A stretch of DNA of 59,751 nt from Erysipelotrichaceae bacterium NK3D112 (GTDB lineage Bacteria; Bacillota_I; Bacilli_A; Erysipelotrichales; Erysipelotrichaceae). The position numbers were made by a program, and so were the translations under genes. Of the stretch, positions 51,634-59,751 are shown piece by piece. A model generated the notes under the pieces. The model saw nothing but the letters and a program-made list of their open reading frames with translations, was not told where the DNA came from and searched no databases. The stretch is taken from contig JNJQ01000017.1 of the NCBI GenBank assembly GCA_000701725.1, forward strand, positions 1-59,751. Direction: 5' to 3'. The number at the start of each line of letters is the position of its first letter. The first letter of the stretch is position 1.

Positions 51634-53466
51634 ATGGATTTTTACGGATTTTACACCGGAACAGAGTTTGAAGCTTATAAATATCTCGGTCATCATTTCA
51701 CGGAAAACGGCGTTCTTTTCCGGGTTTACGCACCGGCGGCGCAGAAGGTCTGCCTGATCGGACAGTTCAATTCCTGGCAGGAACAGGAAATGAAGCGCAT
51801 CCATGACGGACAGTTCTTTGAATGCTATAACAGCGACGCGAAAAACGGCGATCTTTACAAATACCGCATCTACCGCAAGGACGGCACATTCATCGATCAT
51901 TGCGATCCCTATGCCTTCCATTCCGAACTGCGTCCGGGCACCGCTTCCGCCGTCTTTGACATGAGTCAGTATCAGTTCTCTGACAAGGCATGGTTAAAGA
52001 GCAGAACCACCCGCATGAATGAGCCGCTGAATATCTACGAGCTTCATTTCGGCTCCTGGCGGATGAACGGGGACAAATGGTACAGATATGATGAGCTGGG
52101 CGATATTCTGATTCCTTATCTGAAACAGCAGGGCTACAACTATATCGAACTGATGCCGCTGAATGAATATCCTTCCGATGAGTCATGGGGCTATCAGGCG
52201 ACCGGCTTTTACAGCGCGACCTCACGCTATGGCACACCCGATCAGCTGAGAATGTTCATCGATCAATGCCATCAGAACGGCATCGGTGTCATCCTCGACA
52301 TTGTCACGGTTCATTTCGCGGTCAATGACTATGCCTTATGGAATTTCGACGGCACAAGTTTATATGAATATCCCAACAGCGCGGTCGGATACAGTGAATG
52401 GGGCTCCTGCAACTTCATGCATTCAAGAGGGGACGTGTGTTCCTTCCTGCAGTCCGCTTCCTATTTCTGGCTGGAAGAATATCATTTCGACGGTCTGAGA
52501 ATGGATGCGGTCGGCAATCTCATTTACTGGCAGGGCAACCAGGCAAGAGGCGAAAACAAGGATGCCATCCGCTTCATTCAGAATATGAATGCAGGTCTGA
52601 AGCAGAGAAAACCCGACTGCATTCTCGCGGCGGAGGATTCCACCGCTTATCCCAATGTATGCAAACCGGTGAGCGAAGGCGGACTCGGCTTTGATTACAA
52701 ATGGGATATGGGCTGGATGAATGACACCCTGAATTTCTTCAGGCTTGAAACACGCTACCGCAGGGACAATTATCACAAGCTGACATTCTCCATGGCTTAT
52801 TTCTATAATGAGCGCTTCCTTCTGCCGCTTTCCCACGATGAGGTGGTCCATGGCAAGGCGACCATCCTGCAGAAGATGGGATGCGAATATGAAAAGAAAT
52901 TCGGCATGGGCAGAGCGCTTTACATGTATATGTACACGCACCCGGGCAAGAAGCTTCTGTTCATGGGCAGTGAATTCGGACAGCTCAGAGAATGGGATGA
53001 AAAGCGTGAACAGGACTGGGATATGCTGAAATACCCGCTCCATGACAGCTTCCGCGATTATATGGCACGCTTAAGCCATCTTTATCTGAGTCATCCTGCT
53101 TTATGGAAACATGATTATGAGCGCATCGGTTTTGAATGGAAAGAAGCGGACATGATCAATGAGTGCATCTATGCCTATTACAGAAAGAGTGAGGAGGAAA
53201 CCATCTTCACCATCCTCAATCTTTCCGGCGCGCCGAAGAGATATACACTTTCAAAGATGCAGGGAAAGCAGCTGGAACTCCTGCTGGATTCGGATGATGA
53301 AACATTCAGCGGTTCCTCAAAAGTGCTGCCATTGCTCAATCCGGATGACAACGGGGCGATCTTCATGGATCTGCCGGCGTGCAGCGGCAGGATGTATCTG
53401 GTGAAGGATGTGAAGAAGGAAGCACCCAAGAAAAAACGCGGAAGACCCGCGAAAAACGCACAGTAA
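51634..53466 (+). CDS. glgB: 1,4-alpha-glucan (glycogen) branching enzyme
   Basis: Makes alpha-1,6 branches in glucan. The 610 residues contain an N-terminal CBM48-like domain (about 15-120) and a GH13 barrel. The catalytic residues are Asp291 in LRMDAVGN, Glu334 in AAEDSTA, and the transition-state Asp402 in LSHDEVVHGK. A C-terminal beta domain follows. The last ten residues contain KKKRGRPAK, a GRP-core AT-hook-like motif that I do not expect in a metabolic enzyme. The start ATG 51634 follows GAAGGAGAAAAA. No other glycogen gene is nearby, so it may act on a glucan encoded elsewhere; a TetR gene is divergent. Confidence 0.92.
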   Translation: MDFYGFYTGTEFEAYKYLGHHFTENGVLFRVYAPAAQKVCLIGQFNSWQEQEMKRIHDGQFFECYNSDAKNGDLYKYRIYRKDGTFIDHCDPYAFHSELRPGTASAVFDMSQYQFSDKAWLKSRTTRMNEPLNIYELHFGSWRMNGDKWYRYDELGDILIPYLKQQGYNYIELMPLNEYPSDESWGYQATGFYSATSRYGTPDQLRMFIDQCHQNGIGVILDIVTVHFAVNDYALWNFDGTSLYEYPNSAVGYSEWGSCNFMHSRGDVCSFLQSASYFWLEEYHFDGLRMDAVGNLIYWQGNQARGENKDAIRFIQNMNAGLKQRKPDCILAAEDSTAYPNVCKPVSEGGLGFDYKWDMGWMNDTLNFFRLETRYRRDNYHKLTFSMAYFYNERFLLPLSHDEVVHGKATILQKMGCEYEKKFGMGRALYMYMYTHPGKKLLFMGSEFGQLREWDEKREQDWDMLKYPLHDSFRDYMARLSHLYLSHPALWKHDYERIGFEWKEADMINECIYAYYRKSEEETIFTILNLSGAPKRYTLSKMQGKQLELLLDSDDETFSGSSKVLPLLNPDDNGAIFMDLPACSGRMYLVKDVKKEAPKKKRGRPAKNAQ

Positions 53467-53493
53467 ATGAAAAGGGCGCGAAGCCCTTTTCAT
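53467..53493 (+). terminator. Terminator after glgB
   Basis: Perfect stem ATGAAAAGGGC/GCCCTTTTCAT with GCGAA loop; it starts immediately after the stop codon. Confidence 0.8.
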
Positions 53494-53507
53494 AACGGGA
53501 AAGAAAA

Positions 53508-53541
53508 GCAAAAGCCGGCACCGCTGTGCAGCGGCTTCCGG
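53508..53541 (-). terminator. Terminator of the 57-codon gene
   Basis: Minus strand GCCGGAAGCCGCTG/CAGCGGTGCCGGC stem directly after the stop codon, followed by TTTTGCTTTTC. Confidence 0.8.
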
Positions 53542-53715
53542 CTAGTGCTGGAATGTGATGTGAGGCTGAGGTTTATGAGGTATATCACTGTAATCACGGG
53601 TTTCAAGAATCATATCCGCCATCACGATCATATATTCAACGAGCATTTCCGGGGTCTCCGGACGTTTGCCAAACACATCCTCCACAAGATCCTGCGTTCT
53701 GAGCCATTTGTCCAT
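53542..53715 (-). CDS. Small acidic protein of 57 residues, unrecognised
   Basis: A short gene with all expected signals: AGAAAGGAC ribosome site nine bases before ATG 53715, 57 codons, stop TAG at 53542-53544, and a terminator directly behind. The product (starting MDKWLRTQDLVEDVFGKR and ending in PQPHITFQH) is soluble, with an amphipathic helical middle and a C-terminal Pro/His/Gln tail. I recognise no family. Being under 60 codons, it is easily missed by automated calling. The overlapping plus-strand frame is not a gene. Confidence 0.65.
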   Translation of the reverse strand: MDKWLRTQDLVEDVFGKRPETPEMLVEYMIVMADMILETRDYSDIPHKPQPHITFQH

Positions 53716-53879
53716 ATGAATTGTCCTTTCTGATGAATGATCGGGTGGAACATGTGATACTATTTAAAACAGTATTGATTCGTCATCTATATTATGACAC
53801 TTAAAGCAAAAATGTCATATAACTGAATTGTGAAATTTTTGTGAGTTTATGCACAAGTGATGACAGAAAAGGAGACCGT

Positions 53880-54662
53880 ATGGACCTTGACAGCATGGAA
53901 CTGGTTGAATATACCGATGAGCACGGCAAAGTGAGAATGTTCGTGGTGGACGGGGCAATGCAAAGCGCCACTTACATTGATCAGAATATGCGCAACGAGC
54001 TGAATTTCGAATACATGCAGGCATTCGCAAAGCTCAGTGAATATCATCCGAAACCGGAACGCGTGCTGATGATCGGGGCGGGAATGTTCTCCTATCCCAA
54101 ATATCTGATCGCCCATGATCCGGATGTGTGCGTGGATGCGCTGGATCCGGATGAGGAGGTGTTCGATTATGCATGTTCATACTTCTATCTGGATGAGCTG
54201 ATCCGCGATTACGATCTGGAAAACAATGACCGGCTGAATTTCTATCCCGACTTCGGACGCACATTTCTTGAACATACGGATCAGAAATACGACATCATCA
54301 TCAATGATGCCTTCGACGGCTTTGCGCCGGCCACGGACCTTTGCACCGTTGAAGCATCCCGGCTGATTCATGATCATCTGAAACAGGGCGGAATGTATCT
54401 CTGCAATGTGCCGGGCTTCACGGATATTGAAACAGGGGACTTTGTATGCGGCATCATGAAAACCCTGAAAGAAGTGTTCCCGTATGTTTATGCGGCCAGG
54501 GCAAAGAAAACATCATCTGAATCCAATTCGATGAATTACATCGTCGTGGCTTCGGATACGCTTGAAACCATGGCGGAAGCTGTGGATGTATCGTATGCGG
54601 ACGCACCCGTTTTCAAGGATGAGGATCCGGACACCATCGAAACCACCATCAACTGGTATTAA
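53880..54662 (+). CDS. Spermidine synthase-like methyltransferase-fold protein
   Basis: A 260-residue protein with the SpeE Rossmann fold. VLMIGAGMFSYPKYL is the nucleotide motif (normally GGGxGGxxR), followed by DALDPDEEVFDYA and NDAFDGF. The first residue motif GAGMF lacks the usual GGDG pattern, and no SAM decarboxylase or second polyamine gene lies nearby. So aminopropyl transfer is uncertain; it could be an orphan spermidine-synthase-like protein. The start ATG 53880 follows AAAAGGAGACC. Confidence 0.72.
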   Translation: MDLDSMELVEYTDEHGKVRMFVVDGAMQSATYIDQNMRNELNFEYMQAFAKLSEYHPKPERVLMIGAGMFSYPKYLIAHDPDVCVDALDPDEEVFDYACSYFYLDELIRDYDLENNDRLNFYPDFGRTFLEHTDQKYDIIINDAFDGFAPATDLCTVEASRLIHDHLKQGGMYLCNVPGFTDIETGDFVCGIMKTLKEVFPYVYAARAKKTSSESNSMNYIVVASDTLETMAEAVDVSYADAPVFKDEDPDTIETTINWY

Positions 54663-54872
54663 GACAGGCAGCACGCCTGTTTTTTCTTTCATGAAAAAGA
54701 CTTTATGCCGTTTTCATAATCGCTGAAAAGAATTTGCTCAAATGTGCTCACACACGGGAAAACGTCAGTTCCCTTATGTCTTTTGCGTGCTGAAAACATC
54801 AGCGGAATACTATAATAGATTTAAAGAAACAACTGTTTTGAAAAACATCATTGAATACGGAGGAAACAGAAC
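54662..54872. other. Intergenic region before tdh
   Basis: About 210 bases. A hairpin (AGGCAGCACGCCTG then TTTTTTCTTTC) just after the previous gene is a probable terminator. A TATAAT is at about 54820-54825 with no strong -35. No gene is visible. Confidence 0.5.
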
Positions 54873-55946
54873 ATGACACATCATGAAGACGGAAAGATGT
54901 GGGCTCTTGTCAAGGAGAAGCGTGAGCGCGGTCTCTGGATGAAGAGAGTCCCGATTCCCGAAGTCGGAACCAACGATGTGAAGATCAAAATCCGCAAGAC
55001 GGCAATCTGCGGAACCGATGTCCACATCTATGAATGGAACCGCTGGGCCCAGAACACCATCGCCACCGGTCTGACCATCGGCCACGAGTATGTCGGTGAA
55101 ATCGTTGAGGTCGGTGCCGGCGTGCGCGGCTTCAAGGTCGGCGACCTGGTCAGCGGCGAAGGCCATATCACCTGCGGCAAGTGCCGCAACTGTCTGGAAG
55201 GACACAAGGAAAACTGCCGCAATGCCAAGGGTGTCGGCGTCAACCGCAACGGCGCATTTGCGGAATATCTGGTCATTCCGTGGGTCAACGTGTGGCCCTG
55301 CTCCCCGGATATCCCCGAGGAAATGTATGCCATTTTTGATCCGTTTGGCAACGCGGCGCATACCGCTCTGACCTATGATGTGCTGGGCGAGGATGTGCTG
55401 ATCACCGGTGCCGGACCGATCGGCTGCATGGCGGCTGCCATCGTGAAATTTGCCGGCGCAAGAAATGTCGTTGTGACCGACTTCAACCAGTACCGTCTGG
55501 ATATGGCGAAGAAACTCGGCGCCACCCATGTGGTCAATCTGAATGAGGGAAGACTGCCTGATCTGATGCCCAAGATCGGCATGACCGAAGGCTTTGACGT
55601 GGGTCTTGAAATGTCCGGCTCACAGACCGCCCTTAATGACATGATTCATAATATGAAGCACGGCGGCAATATCGCGCTGCTCGGTCTTCAGGATGTCGAT
55701 GCGACGGTGGATCTGGAAACCGTGATTTTCAACGGTCTTGCGCTGAAGGGAATCTATGGCAGAAAGGTCTGGGACACATGGATCAAGATGACAACGATGC
55801 TGCAGGCAGGTCTTGATATCTCACAGATCATCACCCATCACTTCGATGTGCGTGATTATGAGAAGGGCTTTGAGGCAATGATCTCCGGTCAAAGCGGAAA
55901 GGTCATTCTTGACTGGCAGCACCTCTATGATGAAAAGGAGCAATAA
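54873..55946 (+). CDS. tdh: L-threonine 3-dehydrogenase
   Basis: Oxidises threonine to 2-amino-3-ketobutyrate with NAD+. The 357-residue zinc-dependent medium-chain dehydrogenase shows catalytic Zn ligands in CGTDVH (near residue 50) and GHEYVGEI (near 70), and a structural Zn site [15 protein letters not shown] (near 99-113). NAD-binding GAGPIGCMA lies near 179. The ATG follows CGGAGGAAACAG. It is followed at two bases by kbl, forming the threonine-to-glycine pathway. Confidence 0.92.
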   Translation: MTHHEDGKMWALVKEKRERGLWMKRVPIPEVGTNDVKIKIRKTAICGTDVHIYEWNRWAQNTIATGLTIGHEYVGEIVEVGAGVRGFKVGDLVSGEGHITCGKCRNCLEGHKENCRNAKGVGVNRNGAFAEYLVIPWVNVWPCSPDIPEEMYAIFDPFGNAAHTALTYDVLGEDVLITGAGPIGCMAAAIVKFAGARNVVVTDFNQYRLDMAKKLGATHVVNLNEGRLPDLMPKIGMTEGFDVGLEMSGSQTALNDMIHNMKHGGNIALLGLQDVDATVDLETVIFNGLALKGIYGRKVWDTWIKMTTMLQAGLDISQIITHHFDVRDYEKGFEAMISGQSGKVILDWQHLYDEKEQ

Positions 55947-55948
55947 CA

Positions 55949-57151
55949 ATGGAACGCAAGGAAATACTGAAATATTACTCTGATACTGTCGCAGGCATCA
56001 AAGAGGCAGGTTTGTTCAAAGGCGAACTGCCGATTGTCTCGAGCCAGAGCGCCCACGTGAAACTCTCCGACGGCCGTGAAGTTCTCAATATGTGCGCCAA
56101 TAATTATCTGGGTCTTGGCGACAGTCCGCGTCTGATTGAAGCGGCGAAGAAAACCTATGATGAAAGAGGCTATGGCGTTGCCAGCGTGCGTTTCATCTGC
56201 GGCACACAGGATATCCACAAACAGCTCGAAGCGAAGATTTCATCCTTTCTGAAAACGGATGACACCATTCTTTATTCCTCCTGCTTCGATGCCAACGGCG
56301 GTCTGTTTGAAACCCTGCTCGGACCTGAGGACGCGGTGATTTCCGATGAGCTCAACCACGCATCGATCATTGACGGCGTGCGTCTTTGCAAAGCAAAGAG
56401 ATACCGTTATAAAAATAATGACATGGCTGATCTTGAAGCCAAGCTGAAAGAAGCCGATGAGGCAGGCGCCCGTATCAAGCTGATCGCCACTGACGGCGTC
56501 TTCTCGATGGACGGCATCATCTGCAATCTCAAAGGCATCTGCGATCTGGCTGATCAGTACGAAGCACTGGTCATGGTTGATGATTCCCATGCGGTCGGTT
56601 TCGTCGGCAAGCATGGCAGAGGTACATCCGAATACAATGGTGTCGAAGGAAGAGTCGACATCATCACGGGAACTCTCGGCAAAGCCCTTGGCGGCGCAAG
56701 CGGCGGCTATACATCAGGCCGAAAGGAAATCATCGATCTGCTGAGACAACGGAGCCGGCCTTATCTCTTCTCCAACTCACTGGCTCCCGCGATTGCCGGC
56801 GCCTCCATTGAAATGTTCAACATGCTCGAAGAAAGCACGGCACTCAGAGACCATCTCGAAGACATCACCGTCGGTTACAGAAAGGCACTTGTGGACAATG
56901 GCTTTGATGTGATTCCGGGAACCCATCCGTGTGTTCCGGTTATGTTATATGACGAGGTGAAGACTGCCGAGTTTGCCAGACGCATGGTTGAAAAGGGTGT
57001 CTATGTCGTTGCCTTCTCCTATCCGGTTGTGCCAAAGGGCAAGGCAAGAATCCGCACCCAGGTTTCCGCCGCCCACACAAAGGAAGATCTTGATTTCGCA
57101 GTGAAATGCTTCTGCGAAGTCAGGGCTGAAATGGAAGCGGAAGGAAAGTAA
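55949..57151 (+). CDS. kbl: 2-amino-3-ketobutyrate CoA ligase (glycine C-acetyltransferase)
   Basis: Cleaves 2-amino-3-ketobutyrate with CoA to glycine and acetyl-CoA, taking over the unstable product of Tdh. The 400 residues show the PLP fold of the alpha-oxoamine synthases. Conserved segments are NNYLGLG near 51, [14 protein letters not shown] near 212, and the PLP lysine in [13 protein letters not shown] (Lys near 245). ATG follows AAAGGAGCAATAAC. Translationally coupled to tdh. Confidence 0.94.
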   Translation: MERKEILKYYSDTVAGIKEAGLFKGELPIVSSQSAHVKLSDGREVLNMCANNYLGLGDSPRLIEAAKKTYDERGYGVASVRFICGTQDIHKQLEAKISSFLKTDDTILYSSCFDANGGLFETLLGPEDAVISDELNHASIIDGVRLCKAKRYRYKNNDMADLEAKLKEADEAGARIKLIATDGVFSMDGIICNLKGICDLADQYEALVMVDDSHAVGFVGKHGRGTSEYNGVEGRVDIITGTLGKALGGASGGYTSGRKEIIDLLRQRSRPYLFSNSLAPAIAGASIEMFNMLEESTALRDHLEDITVGYRKALVDNGFDVIPGTHPCVPVMLYDEVKTAEFARRMVEKGVYVVAFSYPVVPKGKARIRTQVSAAHTKEDLDFAVKCFCEVRAEMEAEGK

Positions 57152-57165
57152 CAAAGATTCAGATC

Positions 57166-57194
57166 AGGACCGGCTGAGCTGCCGGTCCTTTTCC
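57166..57194 (+). terminator. Terminator after tdh-kbl
   Basis: AGGACCGGC (57166-57174) with GCCGGTCCT stem around TGAGCT, followed by TTTTCC. Confidence 0.8.
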
Positions 57195-57225
57195 ATGTCC
57201 GAAGACAGGAATGATATACTTTTAA

Positions 57226-58662
<1,437 letters not shown>

Positions 58663-58668
58663 AACGGG

Positions 58669-58703
58669 GGACCGGACATGAATCACAAATGTCCGGTCCT
58701 GTA
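58669..58703 (+). terminator. Terminator after bglA
   Basis: GGACCGGACAT/ATGTCCGGTCC stem around GAATCACAA, followed by TGTACTTT (weak T-run). Confidence 0.65.
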
Positions 58704-58721
58704 CTTTGAGAATATTTCCGG

Positions 58722-58749
58722 TTGAAATCTTTTTGAAATGTGATATTAT
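58722..58749 (+). promoter_or_regulatory. Promoter of tRNA-Val
   Basis: -35 TTGAAA (58722-58727), 16-base spacer, -10 TATTAT (58744-58749), 12 bases before the mature tRNA. Confidence 0.65.
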
Positions 58750-58761
58750 TGTAAAGCACAT

Positions 58762-58834
58762 GAGTGCTTAGCTCAGTTGGGAGAGCACTTCCTTGACGTG
58801 GAAGGGGTCATGGGTTCGAGTCCCTTAGCGCTCA
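58762..58834 (+). tRNA. tRNA-Val (anticodon GAC)
   Basis: Acceptor GAGTGCT/AGCGCTC (one G-U), anticodon stem CTTCC/GGAAG with loop TTGACGT giving anticodon GAC. The T-loop GGTTCGAGTCC is normal; discriminator A, CCA not encoded. The adjacent integrase remnant suggests that its 3' end served as an integration site. Confidence 0.95.
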
Positions 58835-58840
58835 CTTGAT

Positions 58841-58866
58841 AACCGCCTGAAATGGCGGTTTTTTTC
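58841..58866 (+). terminator. Terminator after tRNA-Val
   Basis: AACCGCC/GGCGGTT stem around TGAAAT, followed by T7. Confidence 0.8.
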
Positions 58867-58893
58867 TATTCATAAAAAAATTCGTAGAAAACT

Positions 58894-59352
58894 TCAGCCC
58901 TTTTTCCTGTACTTCCTGTTTCTGGATGCTTCTCTTACTTCCTCATCACTGGCAGAAGCGTACCAGTTGACGGATGTGGTTTCATAGCGGTGTCCCATCA
59001 GTTTTTTTACGACTGCCGGGCTGACGTGTTCGCGATACTGATCGGATGAATAGGCTTTCCTCATCAGTGTGGAATAGAAATCCTGCTCAATCCCTGTGAC
59101 TTTCTTTCTCTTGCGGCTGACTCTGCCGATATAGTCGGAAGCTTCCGTACTTGTAAACGGCTCTCCGTTATATTTGGCAAAAATAATGTCATGGATCGAA
59201 TAATCCATAGCTTCTCTCATCCATTGAGCACCGTCTCCATAAATCGGTATCCGCCGTACAAACCAGGGTGTTTTCGTATTCCGGATTACATTATCTTCTG
59301 TCATTGTTGTGCCCGCAGAGTGACGTACAAGCCTGTAACGAAGTCGCTTCAT
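58894..59352 (-). pseudogene. Tyrosine recombinase (integrase), C-terminal remnant
   Basis: The 152-residue frame contains the C-terminal half of a phage-type integrase. The strand region TKTPWFVRRIPIYG (about 27-40) leads to the box II elements with the second His and Tyr in LMGHRYETTSVNWY. The N-terminal core-binding domain and the first catalytic Arg are absent upstream. It starts with an ATG close to GAAGGGAG, so a short protein could be made but should be inactive. It points to a former element integrated beside tRNA-Val, broken before or by the IS110-type element that follows. Confidence 0.65.
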
Positions 59353-59530
59353 TCTCCCTTCTGTGGTATGATATTAAGAAATCGGAATTTCATGAACCGA
59401 AACATGGAAAACGCAAGAAAAGTCTTTAGGTAATATGTCAAGAGATATTAAATAAGGACTTTTAAAGAGTTCTTTGAAAAAGCGCATGACAAAAACAACT
59501 TTTCAGTGAAAAGCGGGATTTCAGATAAGT
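59353..59530. other. Gap between integrase remnant and IS110 transposase
   Basis: About 180 A+T-rich bases without a gene. They should contain the noncoding end of the IS110-type element, which in this family holds no terminal inverted repeats and may encode a bridge RNA. The exact IS boundary is not visible. Confidence 0.4.
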
Positions 59531-59751
59531 CTAGCTGGAAGCAGCCAGACAACGGTCGTCGAAGAGCTTGTTATTACGCAGCAGACCAAAAACAATTCTG
59601 ACGAATTTACGAGAAGTTAAAACGAGTGCGCGCTTATGAGCATTTACTTTCACTTCGCTGCGTTTACGGTTGTAGAAATCGGCCAGAGTATCGTTATGAC
59701 GGATGACAGATGCCGTAGCTTCTACAATATAGTAGCGAAGAAAAGAATTAC
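59531..59751 (-). mobile_element. IS110-family transposase, C-terminal 72 codons (cut by window edge)
   Basis: Stop codon at 59531-59533 on the minus strand; the frame runs off the right edge. The visible residues (RYYIVEATASVIRHNDTLADFYNRKR, HKRALVLTSRKFVRIVFGLLRNNKLFD) match the conserved C-terminal Transposase_20 region of IS110/IS1111 transposases, which use a DEDD core and a serine. The missing N-terminal part is outside the window. Confidence 0.85.

Noticed and set aside
53467-53733. Plus-strand frame after glgB
   Set aside because: It begins in the glgB terminator, has no ribosome site and runs antisense to the better-supported 57-codon gene.
58835-59352. Direct repeat of the tRNA-Val 3' end as attachment site
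   Set aside because: I found no second copy of the tRNA 3' end within this window; the far end may lie outside.

Overview
The window comes from a Gram-positive Bacillota chromosome. The best guess is an Erysipelotrichia-like gut or oral anaerobe with about 50% G+C. The evidence is the sepF-ylmH-divIVA-ileS cluster with a T-box, strong AGGAGG-type ribosome binding sites, type III glutamine synthetase, PPi-dependent phosphofructokinase, two ECF transporter cassettes, and no outer-membrane or respiratory genes. The species assignment is inference. Most of the window is ordinary chromosomal backbone. The last kilobase holds a truncated tyrosine recombinase next to tRNA-Val and the end of an IS110-family element, and position 1 cuts a gene.

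Layout. 1-5.2 kb: a cut gene, asnS, an ABC-F ATPase, PPi-dependent phosphofructokinase, tRNA-Ser(CGA). 5.2-14.1 kb: a small membrane protein, a 0.5 kb leader, and an oligopeptide ABC transporter operon (oppA-B-C-D-F plus a small membrane protein). In that operon the OppC-type permease carries a seven-bladed RCC1-like propeller in its first extracytoplasmic loop, and the OppF-type ATPase carries a long coiled-coil insertion. 14.2-20 kb: M42 aminopeptidase, sepF, ylmH, divIVA, and a T-box controlling ileS. 20-26 kb: metK under a SAM-I-clan riboswitch, an AI-2E-type membrane protein, type III glutamine synthetase behind phased A-tracts, an NFU scaffold, a divergent-PAP2 protein, and an S1-domain protein. 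26.2-31.2 kb: a UPF0397-type ECF transporter (S component, fused double ATPase, T component) followed directly by two SAM hydrolase (DUF62) paralogues. 31.2-35.1 kb: an HD-domain protein and a cbiM-cbiQ-cbiO cobalt/nickel ECF transporter, divergent from a TetR regulator with a palindromic operator between them. 35-41.7 kb: wall-binding glycerophosphodiesterase, CBS/DRTGG pyrophosphatase, DUF937, rpiB, flavin reductase, tRNA-Thr(CGT), M20 amidohydrolase. 41.7-47.1 kb: LacI regulator, DUF1653-hydrolase fusion, pepC, an ArsC/Spx-like protein, a HAD phosphatase. 47.1-53.7 kb: a LysR regulator divergent from a 929-residue iron-sulfur flavoprotein, a TetR regulator divergent from glgB across a cluster of GTCGGA half-sites, and an unannotated 57-codon gene. 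53.8-59.7 kb: a spermidine-synthase-like protein, tdh-kbl, 6-phospho-beta-glucosidase, tRNA-Val(GAC), an integrase remnant, and an IS110 end.

Together the genes suggest a fermentative organism that takes up peptides (Opp, PepC, M42, M20), degrades threonine by Tdh/Kbl, uses PPi in glycolysis while controlling a CBS-regulated pyrophosphatase, and manages SAM at both synthesis (riboswitch-metK) and hydrolysis (DUF62 pair). The least ordinary feature is the transporter operon in which two subunits carry large extra domains, one predicted outside the cell and one inside.
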